Under the pieces are notes generated by a model. That model made no database searches. It was given only the letters and a program-made list of their open reading frames with translations, and had not been told where the DNA came from. A program made the translations under genes and the position numbers. Below are positions 8,938 to 17,218 of a DNA stretch of 64,000 nt, one piece after another. Source of the DNA: Bacteroidia bacterium (GTDB lineage: Bacteria > Bacteroidota > Bacteroidia > 2-12-FULL-35-15); contig JAEUTU010000063.1 in NCBI GenBank assembly GCA_016786925.1, forward strand, positions 62,001 through 126,000, read 5' to 3'. How positions within the stretch are numbered: position 1 is the stretch's first letter; each line of letters begins with the position of its first letter.

Positions 8938-10173
8938 CTATTTTATGTTATATTCATTGATCTTTCTGTACAGGGTACGTTCAGATATCCCCAGCTCTTT
9001 AGCAGCATTCTTACGTTTGCCTTTATGTTTTGCCAAGGCCTTTTTGATCATATCTTCTTCAATTTCCTGCAATGAAAGTGTTTCTTCCACTTCGATCATC
9101 TTCGCATTGTTCTCACTGATCACCGTTGGAGTGGAGGTGTTGTAACCCAGCTGGATCGTAGTTTCAGGTGATCCCACATCTTGATATAATTTTTTAATGA
9201 TCGTTGCATTCTCCGGATGAAAATCATGATTCATTTGATTGTCATTCTCAATAAGATCTACCACTACTTTTTTTAAGTCTGTCAGATCTTTTTTCATATC
9301 GAACAATACTTTGTAAAGTATATCACGTTCGCTGAAATCGTTTCCAACTCCACCTGATGTGTTACTTGTCAATACAGGTAGTTGAGAGGTTTGGTTGACC
9401 GGTAAGTATTTTAAAAGCGTTTCAGCATTAATATCTCTAGTTTTTTCAATCACCGAAATTTGTTCAGTGATATTTTTTAGCTGACGAACATTTCCCTGGA
9501 AATAATAATTGCTCAATATTTGTTCTGCTTCTGCATCTAACTTGATGGTTGGCATACGGTATTTTGCAGAAAAATCAGCAGCGAATTTTCTGAAGAGAAG
9601 GTGAATGTCCTGTTTGCGTTCGCGTAATGGCGGAACAATGATCGGAACTGTATTCAAACGGTAATAAAGATCTTCTCTGAATTTCCCTTTTTCAATAGCT
9701 TGTTGGATGTTTACATTTGTTGCTGCTACTACACGTACATCTGTTTTTAATACTTTGGAAGAACCTACTTTTATGAATTCTCCGCTTTCCAGTACACGCA
9801 ATAAACGGGCTTGTGTAGCCATTGGCATTTCTGCCACCTCATCTAAAAAGATAGTTCCTCCGTTAGCCACTTCAAAATAACCTTTGCGTGCTTCATGCGC
9901 TCCGGTAAAGGATCCTTTTTCATGTCCGAATAATTCGGAGTCGATCGTTCCTTCCGGAATAGCACCACAGTTCACTGCAATGTATTGTCCGTGTTTGCGG
10001 GCACTCAATGCATGAATGATCTGTGGAAATACTTCTTTCCCTGTTCCACTTTCACCGGTGATCAAAACCGTTAGGTCTGTTGGAGCCACTTGCTTTGCAA
10101 TATCTATTGCGCGGTCAAGTAGTGCTGAACTACCAATGATTCCAAATCTGTTTTTTATTTCTTGTAATGTCAT
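8938..10173 (-). CDS. Sigma-54-dependent transcriptional activator without sensory domain
   Basis: AAA+ enhancer-binding protein of 411 residues. Visible are Walker A GESGTGKE (40-47), the sigma-54 contact loop HEKGSFTGA (84-92, Ser where the consensus has Ala), Walker B GGTIFLDEV (105-113), and the arginine-finger region RLNTVPIIVPPLRERKQD. At the C-terminus is a Fis-type helix-turn-helix ('AAKELGISERTLYRKINEY'). A linker of about 130 residues separates AAA+ and DNA-binding domains. There is no receiver, PAS or GAF domain: the ATPase begins at the N-terminus. The input signal must then come from expression level or a partner protein (inference). The ATG at 10173 is chosen over a TTG four codons earlier. 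Confidence 0.93.
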   Translation of the reverse strand: MTLQEIKNRFGIIGSSALLDRAIDIAKQVAPTDLTVLITGESGTGKEVFPQIIHALSARKHGQYIAVNCGAIPEGTIDSELFGHEKGSFTGAHEARKGYFEVANGGTIFLDEVAEMPMATQARLLRVLESGEFIKVGSSKVLKTDVRVVAATNVNIQQAIEKGKFREDLYYRLNTVPIIVPPLRERKQDIHLLFRKFAADFSAKYRMPTIKLDAEAEQILSNYYFQGNVRQLKNITEQISVIEKTRDINAETLLKYLPVNQTSQLPVLTSNTSGGVGNDFSERDILYKVLFDMKKDLTDLKKVVVDLIENDNQMNHDFHPENATIIKKLYQDVGSPETTIQLGYNTSTPTVISENNAKMIEVEETLSLQEIEEDMIKKALAKHKGKRKNAAKELGISERTLYRKINEYNIK

Positions 10174-10182
10174 ACTAAGAAT

Positions 10183-10208
10183 CAAGATTAAAGATGCAAG
10201 ATTAAAGA
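10183..10208. repeat. 14-base-period tandem repeat in the leader of the sigma-54 activator gene
   Basis: CAAGATTAAAGA occurs twice (10183-10194 and 10197-10208), separated by TG, immediately upstream of the activator ATG. A second, diverged 14-base-period repeat lies on the other side of the four-helix-bundle gene. Confidence 0.7.
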
Positions 10209-10222
10209 CGTAAATTTCAATT

Positions 10223-10573
10223 TCAAGGTAATTTTTCCCTAAAAGTAAAGATCATTTTTTGTACTTCTTTTGCTAACTCTAGGCAATGTATTAATAAATC
10301 CTTTTTACCATAATTTCTTCTCTCACTAATCAGTAGTTGAGTTTCCAGCTCATATGCAGAGCATAACGAAATAGAAAGATATTCCTTAAACGGCAAATTT
10401 GTTCTCTTGCCTGATCCTTCAGCAATGTTGGAAGGAATTGAGCATGAAGATCTGTTCATTTGATCTATCAGGTTATATCGTTCTTCCTTAGGTAAATCTT
10501 TGCAATAAAGGAAAATAGAATCTGTTAAATCCATTGATTTTTGCCAAATTAGTAATTGCTTAAAATTGTGCAT
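10223..10573 (-). CDS. Four-helix-bundle protein (23S rRNA intervening-sequence family)
   Basis: A 116-residue all-helical protein with the family hallmarks: 'FKQLLIWQKSMDL' at the start, 'LIDQMNRSSCSIPSNIAEGSG' in the middle, and 'LSISLCSAYELETQLLIS'. Relatives are encoded inside 23S rRNA intervening sequences or, as here, as isolated genes; their function is unknown. It sits between miaB and the sigma-54 activator, flanked by short tandem repeats on both sides, which suggests an inserted unit. It is not next to any rRNA gene in this window. Confidence 0.9.
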   Translation of the reverse strand: MHNFKQLLIWQKSMDLTDSIFLYCKDLPKEERYNLIDQMNRSSCSIPSNIAEGSGKRTNLPFKEYLSISLCSAYELETQLLISERRNYGKKDLLIHCLELAKEVQKMIFTFREKLP

Positions 10574-10580
10574 AATCTAG

Positions 10581-10608
10581 GGTCTTGTCTCTATTCTCTT
10601 GTTTCTAT
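10581..10608. repeat. 14-base-period tandem repeat overlapping the miaB stop codon
   Basis: Two diverged 14-base units, GGTCTTGTCTCTAT (10581-10594) and TCTCTTGTTTCTAT (10595-10608), sharing 11 of 14 bases. The miaB stop codon lies inside the second unit. The units contain TCTTG, the complement of the CAAGA in the repeat at 10183-10208. Confidence 0.6.
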
Positions 10609-12038
10609 TTTACTACTTTCCCGATCAATGTAGCACCTGTGCAAGATTCTGCCAGTACATTCACATAATCGCCCGGTTTGTAATTTTCTTTCGGAAAAAC
10701 AACTACCAGACTTTGTGAATTTCTGCCAAACAATTGCTCTTTTGATTTTTTGGATACGCCCTCCACCAATACACGGTGTACTTTGCCTAAGCCTTCTTTT
10801 GTTCTTAAAGCAGAATGTTTTAATTGAAGATCCACGATCTCTGCTAATCTTCTGCTTTTTACTTCAGCCGGCACATCATCTTTGTATTTACGTTCTGCTA
10901 ATGTTTTTGGACGTTCGCTGTAAGCAAACATATAACCGAAATCATACTTCACATATTCCATCAACGATAAGGTATCCTGATGTTCTTCTTCTGTCTCAGA
11001 GCAAAATCCGGTGATGATATCCATCGATATCGCACAATCAGGAATGATCTTTCTGATCGAGTCGATGCGACTTATATACCACTCGCGTGTATATCCACGG
11101 TTCATCATTTCCAGTATTCTTGAGTTACCCGACTGAACCGGTAAATGAATGTAATTGCAAATATTCTCATATTTCGCGATCGTGTACAACACATCATCGG
11201 TCATGTCTTTGGGATGTGATGTGCTGAAGCGAACACGAAGATCAGGATGTACCAAAGCTACTTTTTCAAGCAGCTGTGCAAATGTTGTTGCATGCTCTAA
11301 TTCTTCTTTTGTAGGATTTTCTTTTTTTAATCCTCCTCCGGTCCATAAATAAGAATCCACATTCTGTCCTAACAATGTTACTTCTCTATAACCTTGTTCA
11401 AACAGATCTTTGGCTTCCTGAACGATGGTTTCAGGGTCGCGACTTCTTTCTCTACCTCTGGTGAATGGAACAACACAGAAAGAACACATGTTATCACAAC
11501 CACGTGTAATACTGATGAATGCACTCACGCCATTGCTACCCAATCTAACAGGAGCAATATCGGCATAGGTCTCTTCTTTCGATAAAAGAACATTCACTGC
11601 TTTTTGACCGGTTTCTGCTGTTTCGATCAGTTCAGGCAAACTTCTGTATGCATCGGGTCCCACAACAATATCCACCAGTTTTTCTTCTTCCAGGAATTTA
11701 GATTTTAAACGTTCCGCCATACATCCCAATACTCCAACGATCAGGTCCGGATTCGTTTTCTTCGCTTTTTTATATTCATTCAAACGCTGACGGACACGTT
11801 GTTCAGCGCCTTCACGGATAGCACAGGTGTTCACAAAGATCACATCTGCTTCAAAAAAATCCTGAGTGGTACTGAATCCTTTGTCTTTTAATATGGATGC
11901 AACGATCTCACTATCTGAAAAATTCATCGCACAGCCATAACTCTCCAGGAAAAGTTTTTTTCCATTCGCGTTTTTGGGTTGCTCCACCATCAAGGCTTCA
12001 CCTTGTTTACTTTCGTCAATTACTTTATTCTCGCTCAT
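10605..12038 (-). CDS. miaB: tRNA-2-methylthio-N6-dimethylallyladenosine synthase MiaB
   Basis: Radical-SAM methylthiotransferase that adds a methylthio group to i6A37 of tRNAs. The protein has 477 residues. The N-terminal UPF0004 domain has the three cluster cysteines Cys36, Cys72 and Cys106. The radical-SAM motif is CDNMCSFC with Cys181, Cys185 and Cys188. The C-terminal TRAM domain ends in '[18 protein letters not shown]'. The ATG at 12038 is chosen; a reading seven codons longer begins at a TTG inside the -7 promoter box. The stop codon falls in a short tandem repeat next to the four-helix-bundle gene. Confidence 0.97.
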   Translation of the reverse strand: MSENKVIDESKQGEALMVEQPKNANGKKLFLESYGCAMNFSDSEIVASILKDKGFSTTQDFFEADVIFVNTCAIREGAEQRVRQRLNEYKKAKKTNPDLIVGVLGCMAERLKSKFLEEEKLVDIVVGPDAYRSLPELIETAETGQKAVNVLLSKEETYADIAPVRLGSNGVSAFISITRGCDNMCSFCVVPFTRGRERSRDPETIVQEAKDLFEQGYREVTLLGQNVDSYLWTGGGLKKENPTKEELEHATTFAQLLEKVALVHPDLRVRFSTSHPKDMTDDVLYTIAKYENICNYIHLPVQSGNSRILEMMNRGYTREWYISRIDSIRKIIPDCAISMDIITGFCSETEEEHQDTLSLMEYVKYDFGYMFAYSERPKTLAERKYKDDVPAEVKSRRLAEIVDLQLKHSALRTKEGLGKVHRVLVEGVSKKSKEQLFGRNSQSLVVVFPKENYKPGDYVNVLAESCTGATLIGKVVK

Positions 12039-12056
12039 TTTTATTTTAATGGAACG

Positions 12057-12086
12057 CAAAGGTAACTAAAAAAGACAGGGTGACAA
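12057..12086 (-). promoter_or_regulatory. Bacteroidota-type promoter of miaB
   Basis: On the minus strand, TTG (12086-12084), a 19-base spacer and TACCTTTG (12064-12057): an exact match to the Bacteroidota TTG-N19-TAnnTTTG consensus, 19 bases before the ATG. Confidence 0.8.
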
Positions 12087-12125
12087 AATGGCGCAATCCA
12101 AATATTCGTTAAAAAAAATAAAAAA

Positions 12126-12150
12126 TTATATATATATTATATATATATAT
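12126..12150. repeat. AT dinucleotide tract between miaB and topA
   Basis: Nearly pure TA/AT alternation of about 25 bases in the divergent miaB-topA gap. Such tracts can melt easily and can vary in length between strains. Confidence 0.85.
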
Positions 12151-12168
12151 GAATTGACATTTGCAAAT

Positions 12169-12176
12169 TAAATTTG
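12169..12176 (+). promoter_or_regulatory. Candidate -7 box for topA
   Basis: TAAATTTG matches TAnnTTTG, 92 bases before the topA ATG. No TTG sits at the standard spacing upstream; the nearest is only 12 bases away. Confidence 0.35.
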
Positions 12177-12255
12177 GAATTTTCCTTTTTGATTTGTTTT
12201 CTTTGCAACCGATTCGAAAAATGATCGGTCTCTATTTTGGGAAAATAATTTTTAA

Positions 12256-12261
12256 AAGGAG
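12256..12261 (+). promoter_or_regulatory. Shine-Dalgarno sequence before topA
   Basis: AAGGAG seven bases before the ATG. Most starts in this window have no such site, so topA is an exception, as is the gldO-like gene. Confidence 0.6.
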
Positions 12262-12268
12262 CTAGCGT

Positions 12269-14746
12269 ATGAGCAAAAATTTAGTGATTGTGGAGTCGCC
12301 TGCAAAGGCAAAAACGATAGAAGGATTTTTAGGGGAAGGATTTGTAGTTAAGTCAAGTTTTGGTCACGTTCGTGACCTCGCTAAAAAAGGTTTAGGAGTA
12401 GATATTGAAAATAAATTCACACCTACCTATGAAATATCACCGGATAAAACAAAGGTGGTCAGCGAATTAAAATCATTAGCAAAAAAAGCAGATACTGTTT
12501 GGTTAGCAACCGATGAGGACCGTGAGGGAGAAGCCATCTCATGGCATCTATACGAGTCATTGGGGCTGGATGGAAAAAATACAAAACGTATTGTATTTCA
12601 TGAGATCACCAAGCCTGCTATTAAAAATGCAATTGCGAATCCCCGTACCATTGATAAACATTTGGTAGATGCGCAGCAAGCACGTAGAATATTAGATCGT
12701 CTGGTTGGTTTTGAACTTTCTCCGATCCTTTGGAAAAAAGTTCGTCCGTCATTATCTGCAGGACGTGTACAGTCTGTTGCCGTTCGATTGATCGTGGAGC
12801 GCGAACGCGAGATCATGAATTTTAAGAGCACTTCAACATATAAAGTAGTAGCTAATTTTGTTTCAGGAAAATCAGTTGTGAAAGCGGAGTTGAATAAAAA
12901 ATTTGCGACACACGATGAGGCAAAAGCGTTCTTAAAAAAATGTGAATCGGCTGATTTTACAATTGAATCGGTTGAAACAAAGCCTACAAAAAAATCTCCT
13001 TCGGCACCATTTACAACATCTACTTTACAGCAGGAAGCTGCACGTAAATTAGGTTTTTCTGTTGCTCAAACCATGGTAGTTGCGCAGCGTTTGTACGAAA
13101 GTGGAAAGATCACCTACATGAGAACGGATTCCGTGAATTTGTCGGATACAGCGATTGGTCAGGCAACTGAAGCGATCACCGGAAATTATGGTGCGAATTA
13201 TTTGAATATCCGTCAGTATAAAACCAAATCAAAAGGAGCACAGGAAGCGCACGAGGCGATCCGTCCAACCTATATTCAAAACTCTACTATTGAAGGCGAT
13301 TCAGCAGATAAACGTTTATATGACCTTATCTGGAAACGTACCATTGCTTCACAAATGAGTGATGCTGAGTTGGAAAAAACAACTGCCGTTATTACTGTTT
13401 CTAATGCATCAGAAAAATTTGTTGCACAAGGTGAAGTATTGAAATTTGATGGTTTCTTGAAAGTATATCTGGAAGGAACAGATGATGAAGATGAAGAAAA
13501 TCAAGAGGGAATGTTACCTCCAATAAAAGTTGGTGAAAAATTGAACGCCAATGAGATCACAGCGACACAACGTTTCACACACCATCCTGCACGTTACACA
13601 GAGGCGAGCTTGGTGAAAAAACTGGAAGAGTTAGGTATTGGTCGTCCTTCTACGTATGCTCCAACCATCTCTACTGTTCAAAAACGTGGATATGTAGTGA
13701 AAGAGGATAGAGAAGGTGTTCAACGAAATTACGGTGTAATTACACTAAAAGGAAATAAGATCACAGAAGAAACCAAAACAGAAGGTACCGGTGCGGAGAA
13801 AAACAAAATGTTCCCAACCGATATTGGAATGGTGGTGAATGACTTCTTGTTGAAAGAATTCCCGCAGATCCTCGATTTTCATTTTACTGCGAAGGTAGAA
13901 GAGGAGTTTGATGAGATCGCAGAAGGAAAGATCAATTGGACAAAAATGCTTTCTGACTTTTACAAACCTTTCCATAAAAGTGTCGAGAATACTTCCGAAA
14001 ATTCGGAGAGAGCAAGTGGAGAGCGTTTGTTAGGAGTGGATCCTGTTACCGGTAAAAATGTATATGTGCGTATTGGCCGTTTTGGTCCGATGGCGCAATT
14101 GGGCGAAGGTGATGATGAAAACAATAAACCAAAATTTGCTAGTTTGCGCAGAGACCAACGTTTAGAAACGATCACGTTTGAAGAAGCATTGGATCTGTTT
14201 AAACTTCCTCGCACGGTTGGTGAATTTGAAGGGAAAGAAATGGTAGTAGCTGTTGGTCGTTTTGGTCCGTATGTACGCCACAACAGTGTGTTTGTTTCTT
14301 TGAAAAAAGAAGACGATCCAATGACAGTTTCTGCTGATCGTTGCGTTGAATTGATCCTCGCAAAACGTCAAGCGGAGATCGATAAGTATATTAAAACATT
14401 CCCTGAAAATCCTGAAGTACAAGTGTTGAATGGTCGTTGGGGACCATACTTGGTGGTGGGTGATAATAATTTCAAATTGCCTAAAGGTGTTGATCCAAAA
14501 GGATTATCATTGCAAGATTGTTTGGATATTGCAGCTGATCCTAAGAATGCAAGTAAGGGAAATCGTTTTAAGAAAAAGACGGCAGCAAAAGCAGCACCGG
14601 CTAAGCCTGCCCGTCCGAAAGGCGGGAAAGCGGCAGCTCCTAAGAAAGCAGCGAAAGCTGTAAAGAAGGCTGCACCTAAAAAACCTGCCCGTCCGGCAGG
14701 CGGGGCAGCAAAAAAGGCTGTAAAAAAAGTGGCAAAGAAAAAATAG
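12269..14746 (+). CDS. topA: DNA topoisomerase I with Lys/Ala-rich tail
   Basis: Type IA topoisomerase that relaxes negative supercoils, 825 residues. The N-terminal TOPRIM domain contains VIVESPAKAKTIEGFLG and DEDREGEAISWH. The catalytic tyrosine is Tyr283 in KITYMRTDS. C-terminal repeats follow with GRFGPMAQLG, GRFGPYVRH and GRWGPYLVV. No zinc-ribbon cysteine clusters are evident in the tail. The last 60 or so residues are a histone-H1-like run of Lys, Ala and Pro, probably for nonspecific DNA binding. This tail contains two copies of a GC-rich 21-base repeat. The arginase-like gene starts 51 bases downstream in the same orientation. Confidence 0.97.
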   Translation: MSKNLVIVESPAKAKTIEGFLGEGFVVKSSFGHVRDLAKKGLGVDIENKFTPTYEISPDKTKVVSELKSLAKKADTVWLATDEDREGEAISWHLYESLGLDGKNTKRIVFHEITKPAIKNAIANPRTIDKHLVDAQQARRILDRLVGFELSPILWKKVRPSLSAGRVQSVAVRLIVEREREIMNFKSTSTYKVVANFVSGKSVVKAELNKKFATHDEAKAFLKKCESADFTIESVETKPTKKSPSAPFTTSTLQQEAARKLGFSVAQTMVVAQRLYESGKITYMRTDSVNLSDTAIGQATEAITGNYGANYLNIRQYKTKSKGAQEAHEAIRPTYIQNSTIEGDSADKRLYDLIWKRTIASQMSDAELEKTTAVITVSNASEKFVAQGEVLKFDGFLKVYLEGTDDEDEENQEGMLPPIKVGEKLNANEITATQRFTHHPARYTEASLVKKLEELGIGRPSTYAPTISTVQKRGYVVKEDREGVQRNYGVITLKGNKITEETKTEGTGAEKNKMFPTDIGMVVNDFLLKEFPQILDFHFTAKVEEEFDEIAEGKINWTKMLSDFYKPFHKSVENTSENSERASGERLLGVDPVTGKNVYVRIGRFGPMAQLGEGDDENNKPKFASLRRDQRLETITFEEALDLFKLPRTVGEFEGKEMVVAVGRFGPYVRHNSVFVSLKKEDDPMTVSADRCVELILAKRQAEIDKYIKTFPENPEVQVLNGRWGPYLVVGDNNFKLPKGVDPKGLSLQDCLDIAADPKNASKGNRFKKKTAAKAAPAKPARPKGGKAAAPKKAAKAVKKAAPKKPARPAGGAAKKAVKKVAKKK
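14606..14704 (+). repeat. Two in-frame copies of a GC-rich palindromic repeat inside topA
   Basis: Copies at 14606-14626 and 14684-14704, 78 bases apart (26 codons, same frame). Both begin CCTGCCCGTCCG and end AGGCGGG, differing at two of 21 bases. The second can fold as CCTGCC / GGCAGG. They encode PARPKGGKA and PARPAGGAA. They are far GC-richer than the rest of the gene and look like REP-type elements tolerated in the disordered tail. Confidence 0.6.
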
Positions 14747-14797
14747 ATAAACTCATGAAGCAGGTACAACCTGCGAATTGCTCCAACTAGTTATACT

Positions 14798-15967
14798 ATG
14801 CAAGAATATTTTTCTCCTGTAGATGTTGCCGATTTTAATGGCAGTAAAAACTATGCAGAAACAGCGTATGGTAAAATTATAAACGTTTACAAAAAGGGAG
14901 AAGAGTTTCCTGATCTTGATGGAGTGCATCTTGCGATCATTGGAGTGGAGGAGGATAGAAAGTCGCTCAACAATGAAGGTTGTGGATTGGCTGCCGATTA
15001 TGTTCGTGAAAATCTATACAAACTTTTTCAAGGAAATTATGTAGCAAAGATCGTTGATCTGGGTAACATCAGAAAAGGCAACACGATTGAAGATAGTTAT
15101 TTTGCAGTAAGCGATGTGTTGTCGCAATTGCTTAAGAAAAATATTATTCCCGTAATTATTGGAGGCGGACAAGATCTGACCTATTCTAATTATTTGGCAT
15201 ACCAAAAGATGGAGCAAACCATCAATATTGTTGCTGTTGATTCAGCTTTTGATATTGGTGATGGTGATGCTGAATTGAATTCGGAAAGTTATTTAAGCAA
15301 GATCATTTTACACAAGCCTAACATATTGTTTAACTACAGTAATGTGGGGTATCAAACCTATTTTGTTGATCAAAACTCCATTGAGTTGATGAACAAACTT
15401 TATTTTGATGCCCACCGTTTGGGGGCTCTTCGAAAAAATATGGAAGATGTAGAGCCGATCGTGCGTAATGCCGATGTGGTAACATTTGATATTTCCGCGA
15501 TCCGTCAGAGTGATGCTCCGGGAAATGGAAATGCATCCCCGAATGGATTTTATGGGGAAGAAGCCTGTCAGATCACCCGTTACGCTGGAATGAGCGATAA
15601 GTTGACATCCATTGGTTTTTATGAGATCAATCCTGCTTTTGATACGAATAAACAAACAGCCCATTTGGTGGCACAAATGATCTGGTACTTTATTGATGGG
15701 TATTATAACCGTAAGAAGGATTATCCTATTGTGGATAAGTCGGAATACACCAAATATCGCGTTTCAATTACCAATCATGAGCATGAGATCGTTTTTTATA
15801 AAAGCAATAAAAGCGACCGTTGGTGGATGGATGTGCCATATCCCGTGAATCATCAGATAAAATTCGAACGTCACCACATGGTTCCATGCTCTTATAGCGA
15901 TTATGAAACGGCTTGCAGGGATGAAATGCCGGATCGTTGGTGGCAGACCTATCAAAAATTAGGGTAG
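14798..15967 (+). CDS. Arginase/formiminoglutamase-fold protein with degenerate metal site
   Basis: A 389-residue protein whose first 330 residues follow the ureohydrolase fold. Active members bind two Mn ions through GGDH, DAHxD and DxD. Here the matching segments read GGGQD (122-126, Gln125 for His), DSAFD (148-152, Ala150 for His) and DIS (231-233, Ser233 for Asp). Asp148, Asp152, Asp231 and the Glu in 'GFYGEE' remain. Three of six ligands thus appear lost, so hydrolase activity is doubtful. Homologues are often annotated formimidoylglutamase, but no histidine-degradation genes are nearby. It lies between topA and the T9SS genes on the same strand, which suggests a link to secretion or gliding (inference). 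The last 60 residues are an extra basic, Trp-rich segment. Confidence 0.75.
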   Translation: MQEYFSPVDVADFNGSKNYAETAYGKIINVYKKGEEFPDLDGVHLAIIGVEEDRKSLNNEGCGLAADYVRENLYKLFQGNYVAKIVDLGNIRKGNTIEDSYFAVSDVLSQLLKKNIIPVIIGGGQDLTYSNYLAYQKMEQTINIVAVDSAFDIGDGDAELNSESYLSKIILHKPNILFNYSNVGYQTYFVDQNSIELMNKLYFDAHRLGALRKNMEDVEPIVRNADVVTFDISAIRQSDAPGNGNASPNGFYGEEACQITRYAGMSDKLTSIGFYEINPAFDTNKQTAHLVAQMIWYFIDGYYNRKKDYPIVDKSEYTKYRVSITNHEHEIVFYKSNKSDRWWMDVPYPVNHQIKFERHHMVPCSYSDYETACRDEMPDRWWQTYQKLG

Positions 15968-16109
15968 GGGATCAAAAATTAACCACTTTTAACAATAAAA
16001 TGTTTAAAAAATTTGTTTTTTACAAACTAATATCTAATTTAGCGACCTGACAAATAGTATAATTTTTAAAAAAAGCATAAAACTTTGTTAATTTTTTAAC
16101 ACAGAAAAC

Positions 16110-17090
16110 ATGAAAAAAACCCTTACTACTATTGCTTTATCGATCACTGGATTGGTTGCTCTTGCACAGCAAGATGCTCAGTTCAGTATGAACATGTTCA
16201 ACCGTTTGGCGGTGAATCCAGGTTATGCTGGAACAAGTGAAGCTTTGTGCGGAACCTTGCTTTATCGTCAACAATGGACTAACTTTCCTGGAGCTCCAAA
16301 AACAGGTTTATTGAGCCTTGATTATGGGCGTATTCTTGGTGGTGGTATAGGTTTAACTGTTGATCAAGATCAGTTAGGGTTCGAAAAAACATTAAAAGCG
16401 AAATTGGCATATTCATATCATTTACCTCTTGGAAATATGGGTATATTAGGTATAGGTATTGATGCAGGAATGATTCAAAAATCAATTGATGGTACTAAAT
16501 GGTTAGCTCCTGATGGAACGTCTACAGCTACAGGTGGTGGTACTGATCAGGCAATTCCTTGGGGTGGTGCAGCAGCTACTACTTACGATGTGGGATTTGG
16601 TTTGTACTACACTAATAAAAACTTGTATGTTGGTTTGTCTTCATTACACTTACCTGAGCAAACATTAACTAAGAGCGGTGGCGCTGCAAATACGCCATTA
16701 TTCTATGATTTCGATTATAAAGTAGCTCGTCATTATTATGTAATGGCTGGTTATACATTTAGCTTCAGTGAATTCAAATTAACTCCAGGTGTTTTAGCTA
16801 AATCCGATGCTTCTTCTACACAAGTTGATATTAATATGTTGTTGAAATGGAAGAATATGGTGTTTGTAGGTGCTTCTTACCGTTTAACAGATGCAATTCC
16901 TGTTATGGCTGGTTTAGAATGGCCAATGAAATCTGGAAAGTCTACAGTAAAATTTGGTTACTCTTACGATTTGACTTTATCTGCTATCAAAAATCATAGC
17001 AGTGGAACACACGAAATTATGTTAGGTTTCTGCCAGAAGTTTACGAAACCTGAGAAGAAACAAGGTCACATGAATGTACGTTTCTTATAA
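16110..17090 (+). CDS. porP: T9SS outer-membrane protein of the PorP/SprF family
   Basis: A 326-residue outer-membrane barrel with a signal peptide (MKKTLTTIALSITGLVALAQ). The mature part opens 'QDAQFSMNMFNRLAVNPGYAG', the family hallmark. Aromatic, glycine-rich amphipathic strands follow through to the C-terminus. PorP/SprF proteins help bring T9SS cargo, especially type B sorting-domain proteins, to the cell surface. It is the first T9SS gene of the cluster, 128 bases before gldK. That gap carries a nested hairpin. Confidence 0.93.
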   Translation: MKKTLTTIALSITGLVALAQQDAQFSMNMFNRLAVNPGYAGTSEALCGTLLYRQQWTNFPGAPKTGLLSLDYGRILGGGIGLTVDQDQLGFEKTLKAKLAYSYHLPLGNMGILGIGIDAGMIQKSIDGTKWLAPDGTSTATGGGTDQAIPWGGAAATTYDVGFGLYYTNKNLYVGLSSLHLPEQTLTKSGGAANTPLFYDFDYKVARHYYVMAGYTFSFSEFKLTPGVLAKSDASSTQVDINMLLKWKNMVFVGASYRLTDAIPVMAGLEWPMKSGKSTVKFGYSYDLTLSAIKNHSSGTHEIMLGFCQKFTKPEKKQGHMNVRFL

Positions 17091-17137
17091 AAAATTTAAT
17101 TTTTTGTAACCTTATTTCAAAACTATCGTTTAAGCTA

Positions 17138-17195
17138 CCCTATTTCATCATCAAATCACCATACTTGTGTGTGGTGATTTTGTAACAAAATAGGG
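17138..17195 (+). promoter_or_regulatory. Nested stem-loop between porP and gldK
   Basis: The outer stem is CCCTATTT (17138-17145) with AAATAGGG (17188-17195). The inner stem is AAATCACC (17153-17160) with GGTGATTT (17173-17180). Both are perfect 8-base pairings and together span 58 bases of a 128-base gap. No strong T run follows, so an RNA processing, stability or partial-termination element is more likely than a full terminator. Confidence 0.6.
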
Positions 17196-17218
17196 GTTTA
17201 ATATAAAAACAAAAAACA

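Noticed and set aside
14368-14769. Ala/Phe-rich minus-strand frame opposite the topA tail
   Set aside because: An antisense reading of Lys/Ala codons in topA; the topA frame carries conserved topoisomerase repeats.
14760-14774. GCAGGT/ACCTGC hairpin between topA and the arginase-like gene as terminator
   Set aside because: Only six pairs and no T run; termination is unlikely.
14798-15967. Histidine-utilisation gene hutG
   Set aside because: No hutH, hutU or hutI nearby and the metal ligands are incomplete, so I keep only the fold-level name.
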